Source of the DNA: an uncultured Lachnospiraceae bacterium
Lineage (GTDB): Bacteria; Bacillota; Clostridia; Lachnospirales; Lachnospiraceae
Length of the DNA stretch: 64,000 nt
Assembly (NCBI GenBank): GCA_910585345.1
Contig: CAJUDS010000001.1
Location: 173,008 to 237,007 of the forward strand
Reading direction: 5' to 3'
The notes under the pieces are model-generated. The model ran no database searches and was not told the DNA's origin. It was given only the letters and a program-made list of their open reading frames with translations. The translations under genes were made by a program, and so were the position numbers. Shown one piece after another: positions 1 through 7,673 of the stretch; positions within the stretch are counted from its first letter, which is position 1, and every line of letters starts with the position of its first letter.

Positions 1-739
1 TGTATGTTATGGTCACTTCGGAGCCGTCCAGTTCATTTGTTGCCGTGGTCACTGAGTACGGTTGTTCGAACATGTTTATATCAACGATGTGTTCGGGCTC
101 CCCTCCAATGTGATCTGGCCAGAGTGTTGTGGACATGAGGTATTCTTTAGAACGGCTGCCTGTGTCCATCCATGTCACATCTACGTAGTAGGTCGTTCCG
201 TCGATATATACTTCGTTCCATCCGTGGTTCATTTTTTCGTGGGAACCGATATATTGACATTCTATCCCAAGTGCGAGGCAGATGTTCTGGAACGCGTCTA
301 CATATCCGCCGCAGACTGCGGTTCCGTCTTTGAGCGCCAGGTAGCCAAACTGGTGGCCTATCTGGCCGTCCTTTGTGGCATATTCAATGTGATCACACAA
401 GTAGTTGGCGACAGTAACGCATTTGTCATACTGGGACATTTCATTTGTGATGCCCATTGCGTCAATGGCTGCCAGATATTCCGGATGCCACTGGCAACAG
501 AGAAGTTCCCCTGTAAACGGGTTTACTCCGCCTGTGGGTTCATATCCGTAGATATTTATGCCGCCGGGCGTCGTCTGTGTCACGACATTCATAATCTCAG
601 GTGTTACGCCGGGAATGAGTTCTCCTTCTCTGACTGCGTTTGCGATCACGGTTCCTTCTTCTGCATTTACCGTGAGCGCACTGCCTGCGATCATAACCGC
701 ACATGCTATTGTGCCTATCACTGCTTTCAAGTTCTTCAT
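1..739 (-). CDS. Secreted transglutaminase-like protein (3' end beyond window)
   Basis: The minus-strand frame is open from an ATG at 739 to the window edge, so the C-terminus is missing; about 246 residues are visible. The protein starts with a lysine-poor but typical signal peptide ending near ALTVNA (residues 21-26), so it is probably exported. It carries the transglutaminase-core triad: Cys143 in AVCGGY, His172 in NHGWNEV and Asp187 in YVDVTW. Bacterial members of this superfamily are often peptidases or wall-associated enzymes rather than true cross-linkers; the substrate is unknown. GGAGGAAACAGTT precedes the ATG, giving a clear start. A strong sigma-A promoter lies about 85-115 bases upstream. 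It stands alone next to a gene-free, hairpin-rich stretch that may belong to a mobile element, so it could be cargo. The plus-strand open frames here are shadows. Confidence 0.85.
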   Translation of the reverse strand, partial: MKNLKAVIGTIACAVMIAGSALTVNAEEGTVIANAVREGELIPGVTPEIMNVVTQTTPGGINIYGYEPTGGVNPFTGELLCCQWHPEYLAAIDAMGITNEMSQYDKCVTVANYLCDHIEYATKDGQIGHQFGYLALKDGTAVCGGYVDAFQNICLALGIECQYIGSHEKMNHGWNEVYIDGTTYYVDVTWMDTGSRSKEYLMSTTLWPDHIGGEPEHIVDINMFEQPYSVTTATNELDGSEVTITY

Positions 740-823
740 AACTGTTTCCTCCTTTGTCTCTGCTCCCCGTTATCTTCTGATTTGTGCGAGTGGGAGAAGG
801 ATTCCCCACGTTTCGACAATCTC

Positions 824-853
824 ATTTTATCCCCCTCATTTCTGTTTTGTCAA
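824..853 (-). promoter_or_regulatory. Sigma-A promoter of the transglutaminase-like gene
   Basis: On the minus strand TTGACA (853-848) and TAAAAT (829-824) are separated by 18 bases. The -35 box is a perfect consensus. The start codon lies about 85 bases downstream of the -10. Confidence 0.65.
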
Positions 854-953
854 TATCTACACTATTCGCTTTCTTTTCCTTCGGAAACCGGTGTCCGCAG
901 GCCATACAAACAAAAAAACACCTGTTATACACAAATGTGCTATATGCCGTGAG

Positions 954-1200
954 GTAGTCAGGTAGTCAACACCCCTGAAACCCGCATAAACACTGGCGTT
1001 GAGACTGACTACCTATCAAGGTAGTCAGAGGTAGTCAAGGTAGTCAGACGGAAAATGAGCAAAAACCCGGAAACACTGATAGATACTGCGTTTACACGCG
1101 TGCGTGGGATGAAGCTACGGCAATTCATCCCGTCGGCGGCGAGGTAGTCAGGTAGTCAATCTCGCCGCCGGATTTTGGTCAAACTGTCGATATGTAGTCA
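954..1200. repeat. Iteron-like GTAGTCA heptamer repeats
   Basis: The heptamer GTAGTCA occurs at 954, 962, 1021, 1031, 1040, 1144, 1152 and 1194 on the plus strand, with an inverted copy at 1006-1012. Pairs are spaced 8-10 bases apart, close to one helical turn, as seen for protein-binding iterons or recombinase arm sites. One inverted pair forms a perfect 10-bp hairpin with a 4-base loop (1005-1014 with 1019-1028). Another pair sits in the loop of a separate perfect 10-bp GC-rich stem (1134-1143 with 1161-1170). No gene explains them. Confidence 0.75.
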
Positions 1201-1434
1201 GGACGGCAGTGGGTGAGCCGCCGTTAAGGCGGCGAACCGGCAGGCTGCACCAAAGGCACGGCTGCCGTAGGCAGCGTCGCAGGCCAGACCGGCTGTGATC
1301 TGGAAGGAAGCCCGAAATGGGCGGAAGGATGAAAACAGGCTCTGGCATCTGAAATATTTCCTGTTTTCAAACCGTCAGTCCTGTAGTAGAATAAGCGGAG
1401 CAGCAGTGGGACAATTGTTGTCCAAAACTGTCCC
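1005..1434. other. Dense hairpin cluster, possible transfer or replication origin
   Basis: Perfect inverted repeats follow one another: 1005-1014/1019-1028, 1106-1113/1124-1131, 1134-1143/1161-1170, 1217-1222/1228-1233, 1261-1266/1270-1275, 1284-1288/1299-1303, 1310-1313/1319-1322, 1331-1339/1360-1368, and two competing stems at 1409-1414/1418-1423 and 1408-1413/1429-1434. No supported gene covers them. Such density is typical of oriT, single-strand origins or structured RNAs of conjugative or rolling-circle elements. No relaxase or integrase is in view, so the role is an inference. Confidence 0.5.
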
Positions 1435-1473
1435 GCGCTTTCAGGGGGTCAAGGGGGCTTCCCCCTGCCCAGA

Positions 1474-1515
1474 GTAATGTCGTCACGACATTACGTACTG
1501 GGTTATGTAATGTCG
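1474..1515. repeat. 21-bp palindrome plus a third half-site
   Basis: GTAATGTCGT (1474-1483) and ACGACATTAC (1485-1494) form a perfect palindrome around one C. The half-site GTAATGTCG recurs in direct orientation at 1507-1515. This is the layout of a binding site for a dimeric DNA-binding protein with an extra half-site, for instance near an oriT. Confidence 0.6.
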
Positions 1516-1594
1516 GGAGTCCGTCGGTAAACCCTTGCATTTGTGACGGGATGAACAGGGGGTAAAGGGGGATTGATTTTCCCATTTTCCACTG

Positions 1595-1651
1595 AAACCT
1601 GATGCGCCAGTGTCAGGTTTAAAGGTGGAGGTTCTAAACCTGACAGTTTAG
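1595..1651. repeat. Three alternating AAACCTGA/TCAGGTTT copies able to form alternative stems
   Basis: AAACCTGA is at 1595-1602, TCAGGTTT at 1613-1620 and AAACCTGA again at 1636-1643. The second copy can pair with the first or the third. The second pairing extends to a perfect 11-bp stem (1611-1621 with 1635-1645). CTAAAC (1634-1639) can also pair with GTTTAG (1646-1651). This may be a switchable RNA leader or an operator array. From here to 2111 I see no convincing gene; a 9-bp inverted repeat at 1956-1964/1981-1989 is the only other clear structure. Confidence 0.5.
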
Positions 1652-2111
1652 ACACGCAGGCATGATGAAAAGGGATGAAAATATTTCTGCCGGACGCCAG
1701 CCGGTCAGGATGCCTTCAGGAAGCCCTCAGAGGCCCATACAGGCGTCCGGACGGATTGACGCAGACCATTTTCCCGGCGATGCACAAAACGTCTTAAAAA
1801 CGCCTTTGACGATGCCACGGACATTCATGAACAACATATTTCCCAATCCCTGTGATTAAACAAACCATATCTGCCTGAATCACGGCAGTACATGCGGGCA
1901 TAAGCCGGTAAACGGCAAGCCTGCAATAAGCGTACAGGCGTTCACTATCGGACACAACTATTCGTTAAACTGTTCTTTTGCGAATAGTTTCTGGGAAGGA
2001 GATCCATTCTCTCCCATTCACCCATTCAGATTATAGAGGTAAAACATACAAATTAAGGAACGAATTTAAAACAACCGTTTCGCAATTACCTAACATTTGC
2101 AATACCGATTA

Positions 2112-2789
2112 TTACCTTTTTACCAATGAAAGCATTCCGTCCGTCATAGCATAGACCACATCCGCGGCAGCAGCCACAGCTTCGTTGTGGGTGACGACGA
2201 TTACCGCATAGTTGTTTTTATGAGCCAGCCCGCAAAGAAGCTGCACGATCACTTTTTCATTCTGGCTGTCCAGATTTCCCGTTGGCTCATCGGCCAGCAG
2301 AATTTCCCCGCCGGCAGCCATAGCTCTGGCAATGGCTGTCCTTTGCTGTTCCCCACCGCTTATCATACCGGGCATCTTGCCGTAAAGTGTTTCCGGCAGC
2401 CCAACCTTTTTCAGATATTCGTATGCTTTTGCCCTCGCTTCCTTTACGGGGACATGCCGCAGTTCCATAGGGAACATTACATTTTCCGTCACCGTCAAAA
2501 GGGGAAACAGATGGAACGCCTGATAGATCACAGAAGCCCTGTTGCGCCGATAAGCGTCCCTGTTCATCTTCCGGATATCCTTCCCTTCTATAGTAAGCGT
2601 CCCCTCGGTGGGCACATCCAGTCCCGCAAGCAGCGAAAGAAAAGTGCTTTTTCCGCTGCCAGATTTCCCGGTGACCGCATATATCTTTCCCCGCTCAAAG
2701 GAACAACTCACACCGGAAAGCGCCTTCGTCTTCTGGTACTTCGTCTGATATACATAGCCCACATTTACCGCTTCGATCACCTTTTCCAT
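2112..2789 (-). CDS. ABC transporter ATP-binding protein, MacB/LolD type
   Basis: A 225-residue ATPase, the usual length of the MacB/LolD/BceA class that pairs with FtsX-fold permeases. Visible motifs are Walker A GKSGSGKST (41-49), the Q-loop region, the signature ISGGEQQ, Walker B ILLADEPTG and the switch histidine in VVTHNE. It follows the two FtsX permease genes on the same strand and presumably powers them at the inner face of the membrane. These exporters typically handle antimicrobial peptides, lipids or signals; the substrate here is unknown. AAAGGAG six bases before the ATG supports the start. The gap to the preceding permease is unusually long for this operon (172 bases) and contains an inverted copy of part of that permease. 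Confidence 0.93.
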   Translation of the reverse strand: MEKVIEAVNVGYVYQTKYQKTKALSGVSCSFERGKIYAVTGKSGSGKSTFLSLLAGLDVPTEGTLTIEGKDIRKMNRDAYRRNRASVIYQAFHLFPLLTVTENVMFPMELRHVPVKEARAKAYEYLKKVGLPETLYGKMPGMISGGEQQRTAIARAMAAGGEILLADEPTGNLDSQNEKVIVQLLCGLAHKNNYAVIVVTHNEAVAAAADVVYAMTDGMLSLVKR

Positions 2790-2848
2790 CTTTTCTCCTT
2801 TCCGCGTTTTCCCCTGCGTTTCTCTATTTTTGAGCCGGACTGAGATTT

Positions 2849-2934
2849 CTGCGCGGTTCGCGCCATCTATCCTTTCCCGTGACGGCTGCGGAAGATCTGC
2901 ATCAAATTACGGCATTTTATAACAGGCAGATTTA
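2849..2934 (+). repeat. Inverted, diverged copy of part of the upstream permease gene
   Basis: These 86 bases on the plus strand match the coding strand (minus) of the neighbouring permease at 3980-4065, with 78 of 86 positions identical by eye and no gaps. Translated, the copy gives EDLHQITAFYNRQ against EDLHLIMAFYNRQ in the permease. Most differences are ones that coding drift would give. It looks like a relic of a second permease gene or of an inversion. It has no start or stop of its own. Confidence 0.85.
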
Positions 2935-2961
2935 TGTTTCGGAGAACTTTTGCCTTTTCCC

Positions 2962-4848
2962 CTATTTCCCTGTCTCAGCCAGAAGCGCCAGCGGCTCCTT
3001 CCTCAGATTTCCATATATTCCCCCAAAGGCCATTCCCATGGTAAATAGAAAGACCAAACCGCTGCAGAGAACTGATATCCGCCAGTCCGTTTCCCTCAAA
3101 TATGCGGATCCTGCCATTGTGCTTTCATCTGCGTTCCCTTCTGTGATCTCCTCGGCGTTCTTTTCCGCGTTAAGTTGTACCTCCCCGTTACTGAAACGGG
3201 TGTCAAAGGTTTCCGCGGCGGACATCTGCGCTGCCGCAGTATTCGCGAACAACTGGCCCGCGCAGCCTCCCGACACGCTGCCCATAAGGGAAATGAGCGC
3301 AACTCCGGTAAGCAGGGAACGGGCGCACTGTCCTTTTGTCATGCCGAGACACCGCTCGATGGCTGTCTGCTTTTGCTGTTTCGTAATAAAAAGATGGCAG
3401 AAAAAAATTACGATGCAGGCTGCGCTGACAATGCCCGTCAAAAGCAGGATAAGGGACATGGTCTTCATATTTTCAAGGCCGCCTTCCAGCTTACTGTAGC
3501 CGCCGTCATAAAATGTAATTTCTACATTGTCTATTCCCTGTGCCTCCCACAGCTTTTTATAGTTTTCCATGCTTTCGCTGCCGTTGGGAATCCGAAAGGA
3601 GGTGGTATAGCCCTTCATGGGACCGTAGCGTGCGATACTATTTTCGTTGCTGTTTTTGATGGAAGCGGTGGGAATAAATACTTCATTTCTCTCCGGCAGA
3701 TATCCCCATCCTCCTTCGATTGTACCAATGTTCACCTCATAAATACCTTTGATCGTATAGTCACTCTCTTCAAAGGGCTCATAAACCCCGCCGTCAGCCG
3801 TCAGCCGCCCCTCGCTGCCGCCCAGATTCGGCGTGACGGCATAGTTGGCATAGCGCAGCGCCAGATGCAGAGAATCTCCGGCCTTGAGCCCGTTCCTTCC
3901 GGCAAAGGCGGACGGCACCAGACAGACCTTGTTTCCCTGTCTGTAGTCTTCTTCCGAAAAGAGTTCCCCCTCCGTAAGGTAAGCCTGCCTGTTATAAAAT
4001 GCCATAATCAGATGCAGATCCTCCGTAGCCGTCACGGGAAAGGACAGATGGCGCGAACCGCGCAGCATGCAGTCTTCACAGAACTTCATCCAGCTCTGTC
4101 CCTCTTTGCTGTCATAAAAGCCCGGCGTCACCTCCATGATCCAATTTCCTGTCAGGTCAGTGGCAAGCCGTCTTCCCTCCGGATCGGCCTGTGTGGAATA
4201 AGGCCCTTCCAGCGGCACGTACTCATATCTGGCAGCGGAACCGTTTTCGTCATAATCATGGGCAAACCCACTCTGCAGCGCCATCACATAGGTCTTTTCC
4301 GCATATAACGTCTGCGGCTTTTCCGTATAATGATCGCATAGATAAAAGTGCGTAACGTTGGGCGGATAAGTACTGTACAATACCCGCCGAAGCTCCATCT
4401 TTACAGGGTCTGCAGGCACACAATCCTCCACCGGCGACGCTTCCACAACCATAAACTGCCATAAGCCTTCCTCTACCCCCTGAAACGCATAGTCCTGTGG
4501 CAGCGCCTCGTAGTAGGCCCGTTGTTCCGGTCCGCTCAGATAGCCGGCCCCCTCAAAATCAAGCACGGCCGGAGAAACCGTTTCTCCATAAACCGCTCTG
4601 TTGTAATATCGGTAGTCTTCCCGGTCAGCCGACCATACCGCCTCCTGCTCCGTTCTCTCCGGCATCTGCTCCACCGTAGCGATGGTCATAAAGATCTCCT
4701 CAAAGCGTTTCAAATTGTCCCCGCAAAGTTTCCAAAGACTGCCTCCCGCACAGACCAGAGCTACCGTAACAGTAAGCAGGAGGAAAAAGAGAACTGTCTT
4801 TACCGGCGTCCGCAAAAGTCTGAGCAGACCATTCCTGATCATTCTCAT
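2962..4848 (-). CDS. FtsX-family ABC transporter permease
   Basis: A 628-residue membrane protein. One N-terminal transmembrane helix (about 12-35) is followed by a large extracellular domain of about 430 residues. Further helices lie near residues 470, 525 and 600, the FtsX/MacB layout with three C-terminal helices. GGGGGA lies before the ATG. It sits 11 bases after the second permease gene, and the ATPase follows. The large outer domain suggests recognition of a ligand or of a partner outside the cell. A short part (coding bases 3980-4065) is duplicated in inverted orientation just downstream. The substrate cannot be deduced. Confidence 0.85.
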   Translation of the reverse strand: MRMIRNGLLRLLRTPVKTVLFFLLLTVTVALVCAGGSLWKLCGDNLKRFEEIFMTIATVEQMPERTEQEAVWSADREDYRYYNRAVYGETVSPAVLDFEGAGYLSGPEQRAYYEALPQDYAFQGVEEGLWQFMVVEASPVEDCVPADPVKMELRRVLYSTYPPNVTHFYLCDHYTEKPQTLYAEKTYVMALQSGFAHDYDENGSAARYEYVPLEGPYSTQADPEGRRLATDLTGNWIMEVTPGFYDSKEGQSWMKFCEDCMLRGSRHLSFPVTATEDLHLIMAFYNRQAYLTEGELFSEEDYRQGNKVCLVPSAFAGRNGLKAGDSLHLALRYANYAVTPNLGGSEGRLTADGGVYEPFEESDYTIKGIYEVNIGTIEGGWGYLPERNEVFIPTASIKNSNENSIARYGPMKGYTTSFRIPNGSESMENYKKLWEAQGIDNVEITFYDGGYSKLEGGLENMKTMSLILLLTGIVSAACIVIFFCHLFITKQQKQTAIERCLGMTKGQCARSLLTGVALISLMGSVSGGCAGQLFANTAAAQMSAAETFDTRFSNGEVQLNAEKNAEEITEGNADESTMAGSAYLRETDWRISVLCSGLVFLFTMGMAFGGIYGNLRKEPLALLAETGK

Positions 4849-4859
4849 AGATTCCCCCT

Positions 4860-6092
4860 TTAATCTTTTTTGCCAAGCATTTCCATCACGCTAAGCCTTT
4901 GGAGAGCCAGAACCGCCATCGCCGCCCCGGTCAGAAAAGCCAGAAAAAACATCGTCCCCGATAAGGCAAGCGCCCTGACAGACGGTTTCAGGAAAACTGC
5001 CGCCGCCAGGCTTCCCAACAGACAGGCCGCCGCTTCTACAAGCGCCGCTTCCCCAAAAAGCAGGAAAAAACTCCTTGCCCGTCCCGTACCCAGAGAACGC
5101 ATGAGCGTGTATTCCTCCCGCCTGCTCTGCAGGGAGAGATAACTGCACAGATAACCGATAAAAATGATAATTACCGTCAGAAAGGGCATCATCCCCTGAA
5201 GGAGCGCCAAATTCCCTGAAAGTGTCTCTGCAGAACGGATGAACGCCTCATCCATAATCGTTAGTGCATTACCGTCCGTACGCGGTCTGGCCCGCGTGAT
5301 GACAGGCAGAAATCCGATTTCATCGTACATCTGCGCCTTCAGCGCATTTAACTGAAACGGATCCTTGACCGCAAAGAAACCGGAGTCGGCAAAGAACTCG
5401 ATGCCCTGGCTGTGGTAAGCCTCCCGTACATAATCAAGAGGCAGAATCACTTCCGGCGCCACCCAATACCCCTCATAGTTATCGATCTGCATAGAACCCA
5501 CGATTTTATAAATATCCGTAACAAGGGGTTCGATAAAAACTTCGCTTCCTTCTATCGCATAGCGATAATAAAATAAAGTTAACGTCACCTCATCCCCGGG
5601 GTGCAGCCCCCGCTCTTCCATCAACGCGGCATCCAGCAGACAAACTTTCCGCGCCGTTGCAAGAACACTCTCGTCCACACCGTCCAGCCAGGCAATCTCC
5701 TCCCTTTTCATACCGGAAACGCCCTCCGGCGCATTCATACCCATGCCATAATGATTCAGATTTTCTTTATATTCTTCCACGGTAAACGCGCCGAACCCAA
5801 ATTTCAGACGCACGGTAAAGACCGGGTCTTTTACATACGCTGACTTACGCACGCCCATCATCCGGTCCTCCCGGATAGTCATGCCTTCTCTCTGAGAACC
5901 ATTCAGCGTGCTGATTCTGGCAGTAACCGCAAACACCTTCGGAAGTTCTGCAAGCCGTTTTTCCGTGCTGTCCATATTTTCCACATAAACGTCCAGAATC
6001 AGGACGGTTAACATGCCGATCAGAATATGCAGGGTACTCTTTTTTCCGTGCCGTACCATATTCCTTGCGGTCTGTCTGATCATAAATTTCAT
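4860..6092 (-). CDS. FtsX-family ABC transporter permease (second subunit)
   Basis: A protein of 410 residues with an N-terminal helix, an extracellular domain and C-terminal helices, including the cytoplasmic EEYTLMRSLGTGR stretch typical of FtsX permeases, where the protein contacts its ATPase. The start was placed at MKFMIRQ, because its ATG overlaps the stop of the upstream gene as ATGA. A longer in-frame start at 6140 would lie inside the upstream gene. With the next permease it probably forms a heteromeric exporter driven by the ATPase at 2112-2789. Coupling to the probable anti-sigma gene suggests that sensing and export are made together. Confidence 0.85.
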   Translation of the reverse strand: MKFMIRQTARNMVRHGKKSTLHILIGMLTVLILDVYVENMDSTEKRLAELPKVFAVTARISTLNGSQREGMTIREDRMMGVRKSAYVKDPVFTVRLKFGFGAFTVEEYKENLNHYGMGMNAPEGVSGMKREEIAWLDGVDESVLATARKVCLLDAALMEERGLHPGDEVTLTLFYYRYAIEGSEVFIEPLVTDIYKIVGSMQIDNYEGYWVAPEVILPLDYVREAYHSQGIEFFADSGFFAVKDPFQLNALKAQMYDEIGFLPVITRARPRTDGNALTIMDEAFIRSAETLSGNLALLQGMMPFLTVIIIFIGYLCSYLSLQSRREEYTLMRSLGTGRARSFFLLFGEAALVEAAACLLGSLAAAVFLKPSVRALALSGTMFFLAFLTGAAMAVLALQRLSVMEMLGKKD

Positions 6093-6721
6093 TTTTGATA
6101 CCCTGAACTTTCCCATACGCGTTTCAGCTCCGCGTAACATTTTCCATCTTCCTTAGTCAGTTCCAGCTCAAGAGCCGCCTGCCGTTCCCTGTTCTCGTCC
6201 ACAATCCAGAGCCGGAATATACCCTGCATGATCCTGCCCGCATCCTCCGGCCTGTCCGGCGCCACCCTCCACACAATGAAATCTCCTTCTTCGTCCACAT
6301 GATCATCTCTGATGACAACAAATTCCCTGTCATAAAGATAATTCTCTGGCACTTCCAGACGGAACGTACAGGTATACGGATACATCTCTCCTTTTTCCAG
6401 GGACTGAAACGGTTCCTTCTTGAGCAGAATCCGTTCTCCTTCCACGAGTTTCTGCCAGCCGTGCTCTTCCGTAGCGGCATAGACCACCACATCTTCCCCG
6501 ATCAGCTCCGGTCTTACAAAACACAGAAGGGCAAATAACAGGCAGGCAGCAAAGACTGCCGCCGGTATCTTGGGCGTCAGCCGCCGTCTGCTCCTCTTTC
6601 CTGCTTTTACGCCTTCCGTTATATGTTCCACTGCCGTTTTGTCAGGTACGATCCTGCAGGCGGCCGTCCGCAGGCGGCTCTCCGCACTTTCTTTGAAAAC
6701 GCCGCGTTCTTTTTCCGTCAT
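6089..6721 (-). CDS. Membrane-anchored probable anti-sigma factor
   Basis: A cytoplasmic N-terminal part of about 55 basic and acidic residues is followed by one transmembrane helix (AAVFAACLLFALLCFV) and an extracytoplasmic domain of about 130 residues. This is the topology of ECF anti-sigma factors. It follows the ECF sigma gene and precedes the permeases, which supports that role; I see no recognisable ZAS zinc motif. AAGGAG six bases before the ATG at 6721 favours this start. An in-frame ATG at 6802 with a weaker, more distant AGGAAAGG would add 27 residues. The stop overlaps the next start (ATGA). Function is inferred from topology and context. Confidence 0.65.
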   Translation of the reverse strand: MTEKERGVFKESAESRLRTAACRIVPDKTAVEHITEGVKAGKRSRRRLTPKIPAAVFAACLLFALLCFVRPELIGEDVVVYAATEEHGWQKLVEGERILLKKEPFQSLEKGEMYPYTCTFRLEVPENYLYDREFVVIRDDHVDEEGDFIVWRVAPDRPEDAGRIMQGIFRLWIVDENRERQAALELELTKEDGKCYAELKRVWESSGYQK

Positions 6722-6861
6722 CCCTGTCTCCTTCCGCGCTCTTTGTCCCATAACATGTTTTACTGCTTTTCTATACAGGCTGGCGCCATTTCCAAACTTC
6801 ATGTCTGGCGCTTTCCTTTCCTGGCAGACTTACCTGCCAAAGCCGCTTTCTCTTCCCGCCA

Positions 6862-7389
6862 TTATTCTGCCTCGTCCAATACAGCCCGCAGCTTTCCCCG
6901 TCCTCTTTCCAACCGCTTTCTCACAGCAGATTCTGAAAGTTTAAGCATCCTGGCAATTTCCTTTCCCTGATACCCCTCCACATAATGCAAAAGCAGTACT
7001 TCTCTGTATTTAGACGGTAGAAGCAAAAGGCTGTCCATCAGCCGAATATCCGCTTTCTCCTCATAATACCGGGCCAGCTCCTCTATCCTGATCTTCGGAT
7101 GTGTTTTATAAAAACGCAGTCTGTTTTTACAGAGGTTGACAGCCACCCGGATCAGCCAAGCCTTCTGGTGTTCCTCCGTCTCAAATGATTTCCTGCTTTT
7201 CACATGCTCCATATATTTAATCAGTGTATCCTGCACAATATCCTCGGCGTCAAAAGCGTTTTTCATCATCACAAAGGCAATCCGGTAAAGCATATTTCCG
7301 TATTCCTGAAAAACTTCATCCACGCTCTGATCCGGGCTGTCCGTCCTTTTTTCCAATCTGTCACCGCCTTTGGCCGCCCAATTTTTCAT
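6862..7389 (-). CDS. ECF-type RNA polymerase sigma factor
   Basis: About 175 residues. Region 2 includes AFDAEDIVQDTLIKYM and KAWLIRVAVNLCKNRLR. Region 4 includes LPSKYREVLLLHYVEGYQGKEIARML, followed by the helix-turn-helix SESAVRKRLERGRGKL. Lengths and motifs fit the sigma-70 ECF group. It heads a probable operon with a membrane anti-sigma protein and an ABC exporter, so it probably turns on that exporter in response to an envelope signal. The ATG at 7389 has a poor ribosome site; TTG at 7356, preceded by AGGCGG, is a credible alternative. The first gene position suggests autoregulation. Confidence 0.9.
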   Translation of the reverse strand: MKNWAAKGGDRLEKRTDSPDQSVDEVFQEYGNMLYRIAFVMMKNAFDAEDIVQDTLIKYMEHVKSRKSFETEEHQKAWLIRVAVNLCKNRLRFYKTHPKIRIEELARYYEEKADIRLMDSLLLLPSKYREVLLLHYVEGYQGKEIARMLKLSESAVRKRLERGRGKLRAVLDEAE

Positions 7390-7545
7390 CCGCTTTTCAT
7401 TTTACGCATTCTCTTTATTAATAAAACACGCAAGAGCACAAAATTGTGACGCACTTCCTTAATTTTTATATGCCGTTTCATATTCCCGCGGGCAGCAAGT
7501 CAAAGCCAGGCCTTTCTGTCCTCCCTGACGGTCCATAGCCGCTGC

Positions 7546-7585
7546 AAAAAACAGAGGTCCACCAAGTCGTTTTGGTGAACCTCTC
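7546..7585 (-). terminator. Rho-independent terminator after purH
   Basis: On the minus strand a 13-bp stem with one mismatch (7585-7573 with 7566-7554) is followed by a run of six T (7551-7546 region). It ends the antiporter-purO-purH transcript. The rest of 7390-7673 holds no gene; it would also contain the ECF sigma promoter, for which GTCACAATTTT upstream of the sigma gene is only a weak candidate. Confidence 0.8.
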
Positions 7586-7673
7586 TATCCTTAAAATCCT
7601 CTCTTACATGACAACTGCCGGCCTTTTATACTTGTTGTTGTGATAAAGCAAAGTTGTAACAGCAGCTGATTGT

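Noticed and set aside
62..965. Long plus-strand open frames at 62-952 and 558-965
   Set aside because: They lie opposite the transglutaminase-like gene, have no ribosome site and encode Cys/His-rich low-quality sequence typical of antisense shadows.
1662..1859. 65-codon plus-strand frame in the hairpin region
   Set aside because: No ribosome site, no recognisable motif, and composition like non-coding sequence.
2879..3499. Plus-strand frame that starts in the inverted permease copy
   Set aside because: Only its first ~20 codons resemble a protein; the rest is antisense to the permease gene.
7390..7470. ECF autoregulated promoter
   Set aside because: GTCACAATTTT upstream of the sigma gene is suggestive, but no clear -10 at usual spacing was found, so it is not listed as a feature.
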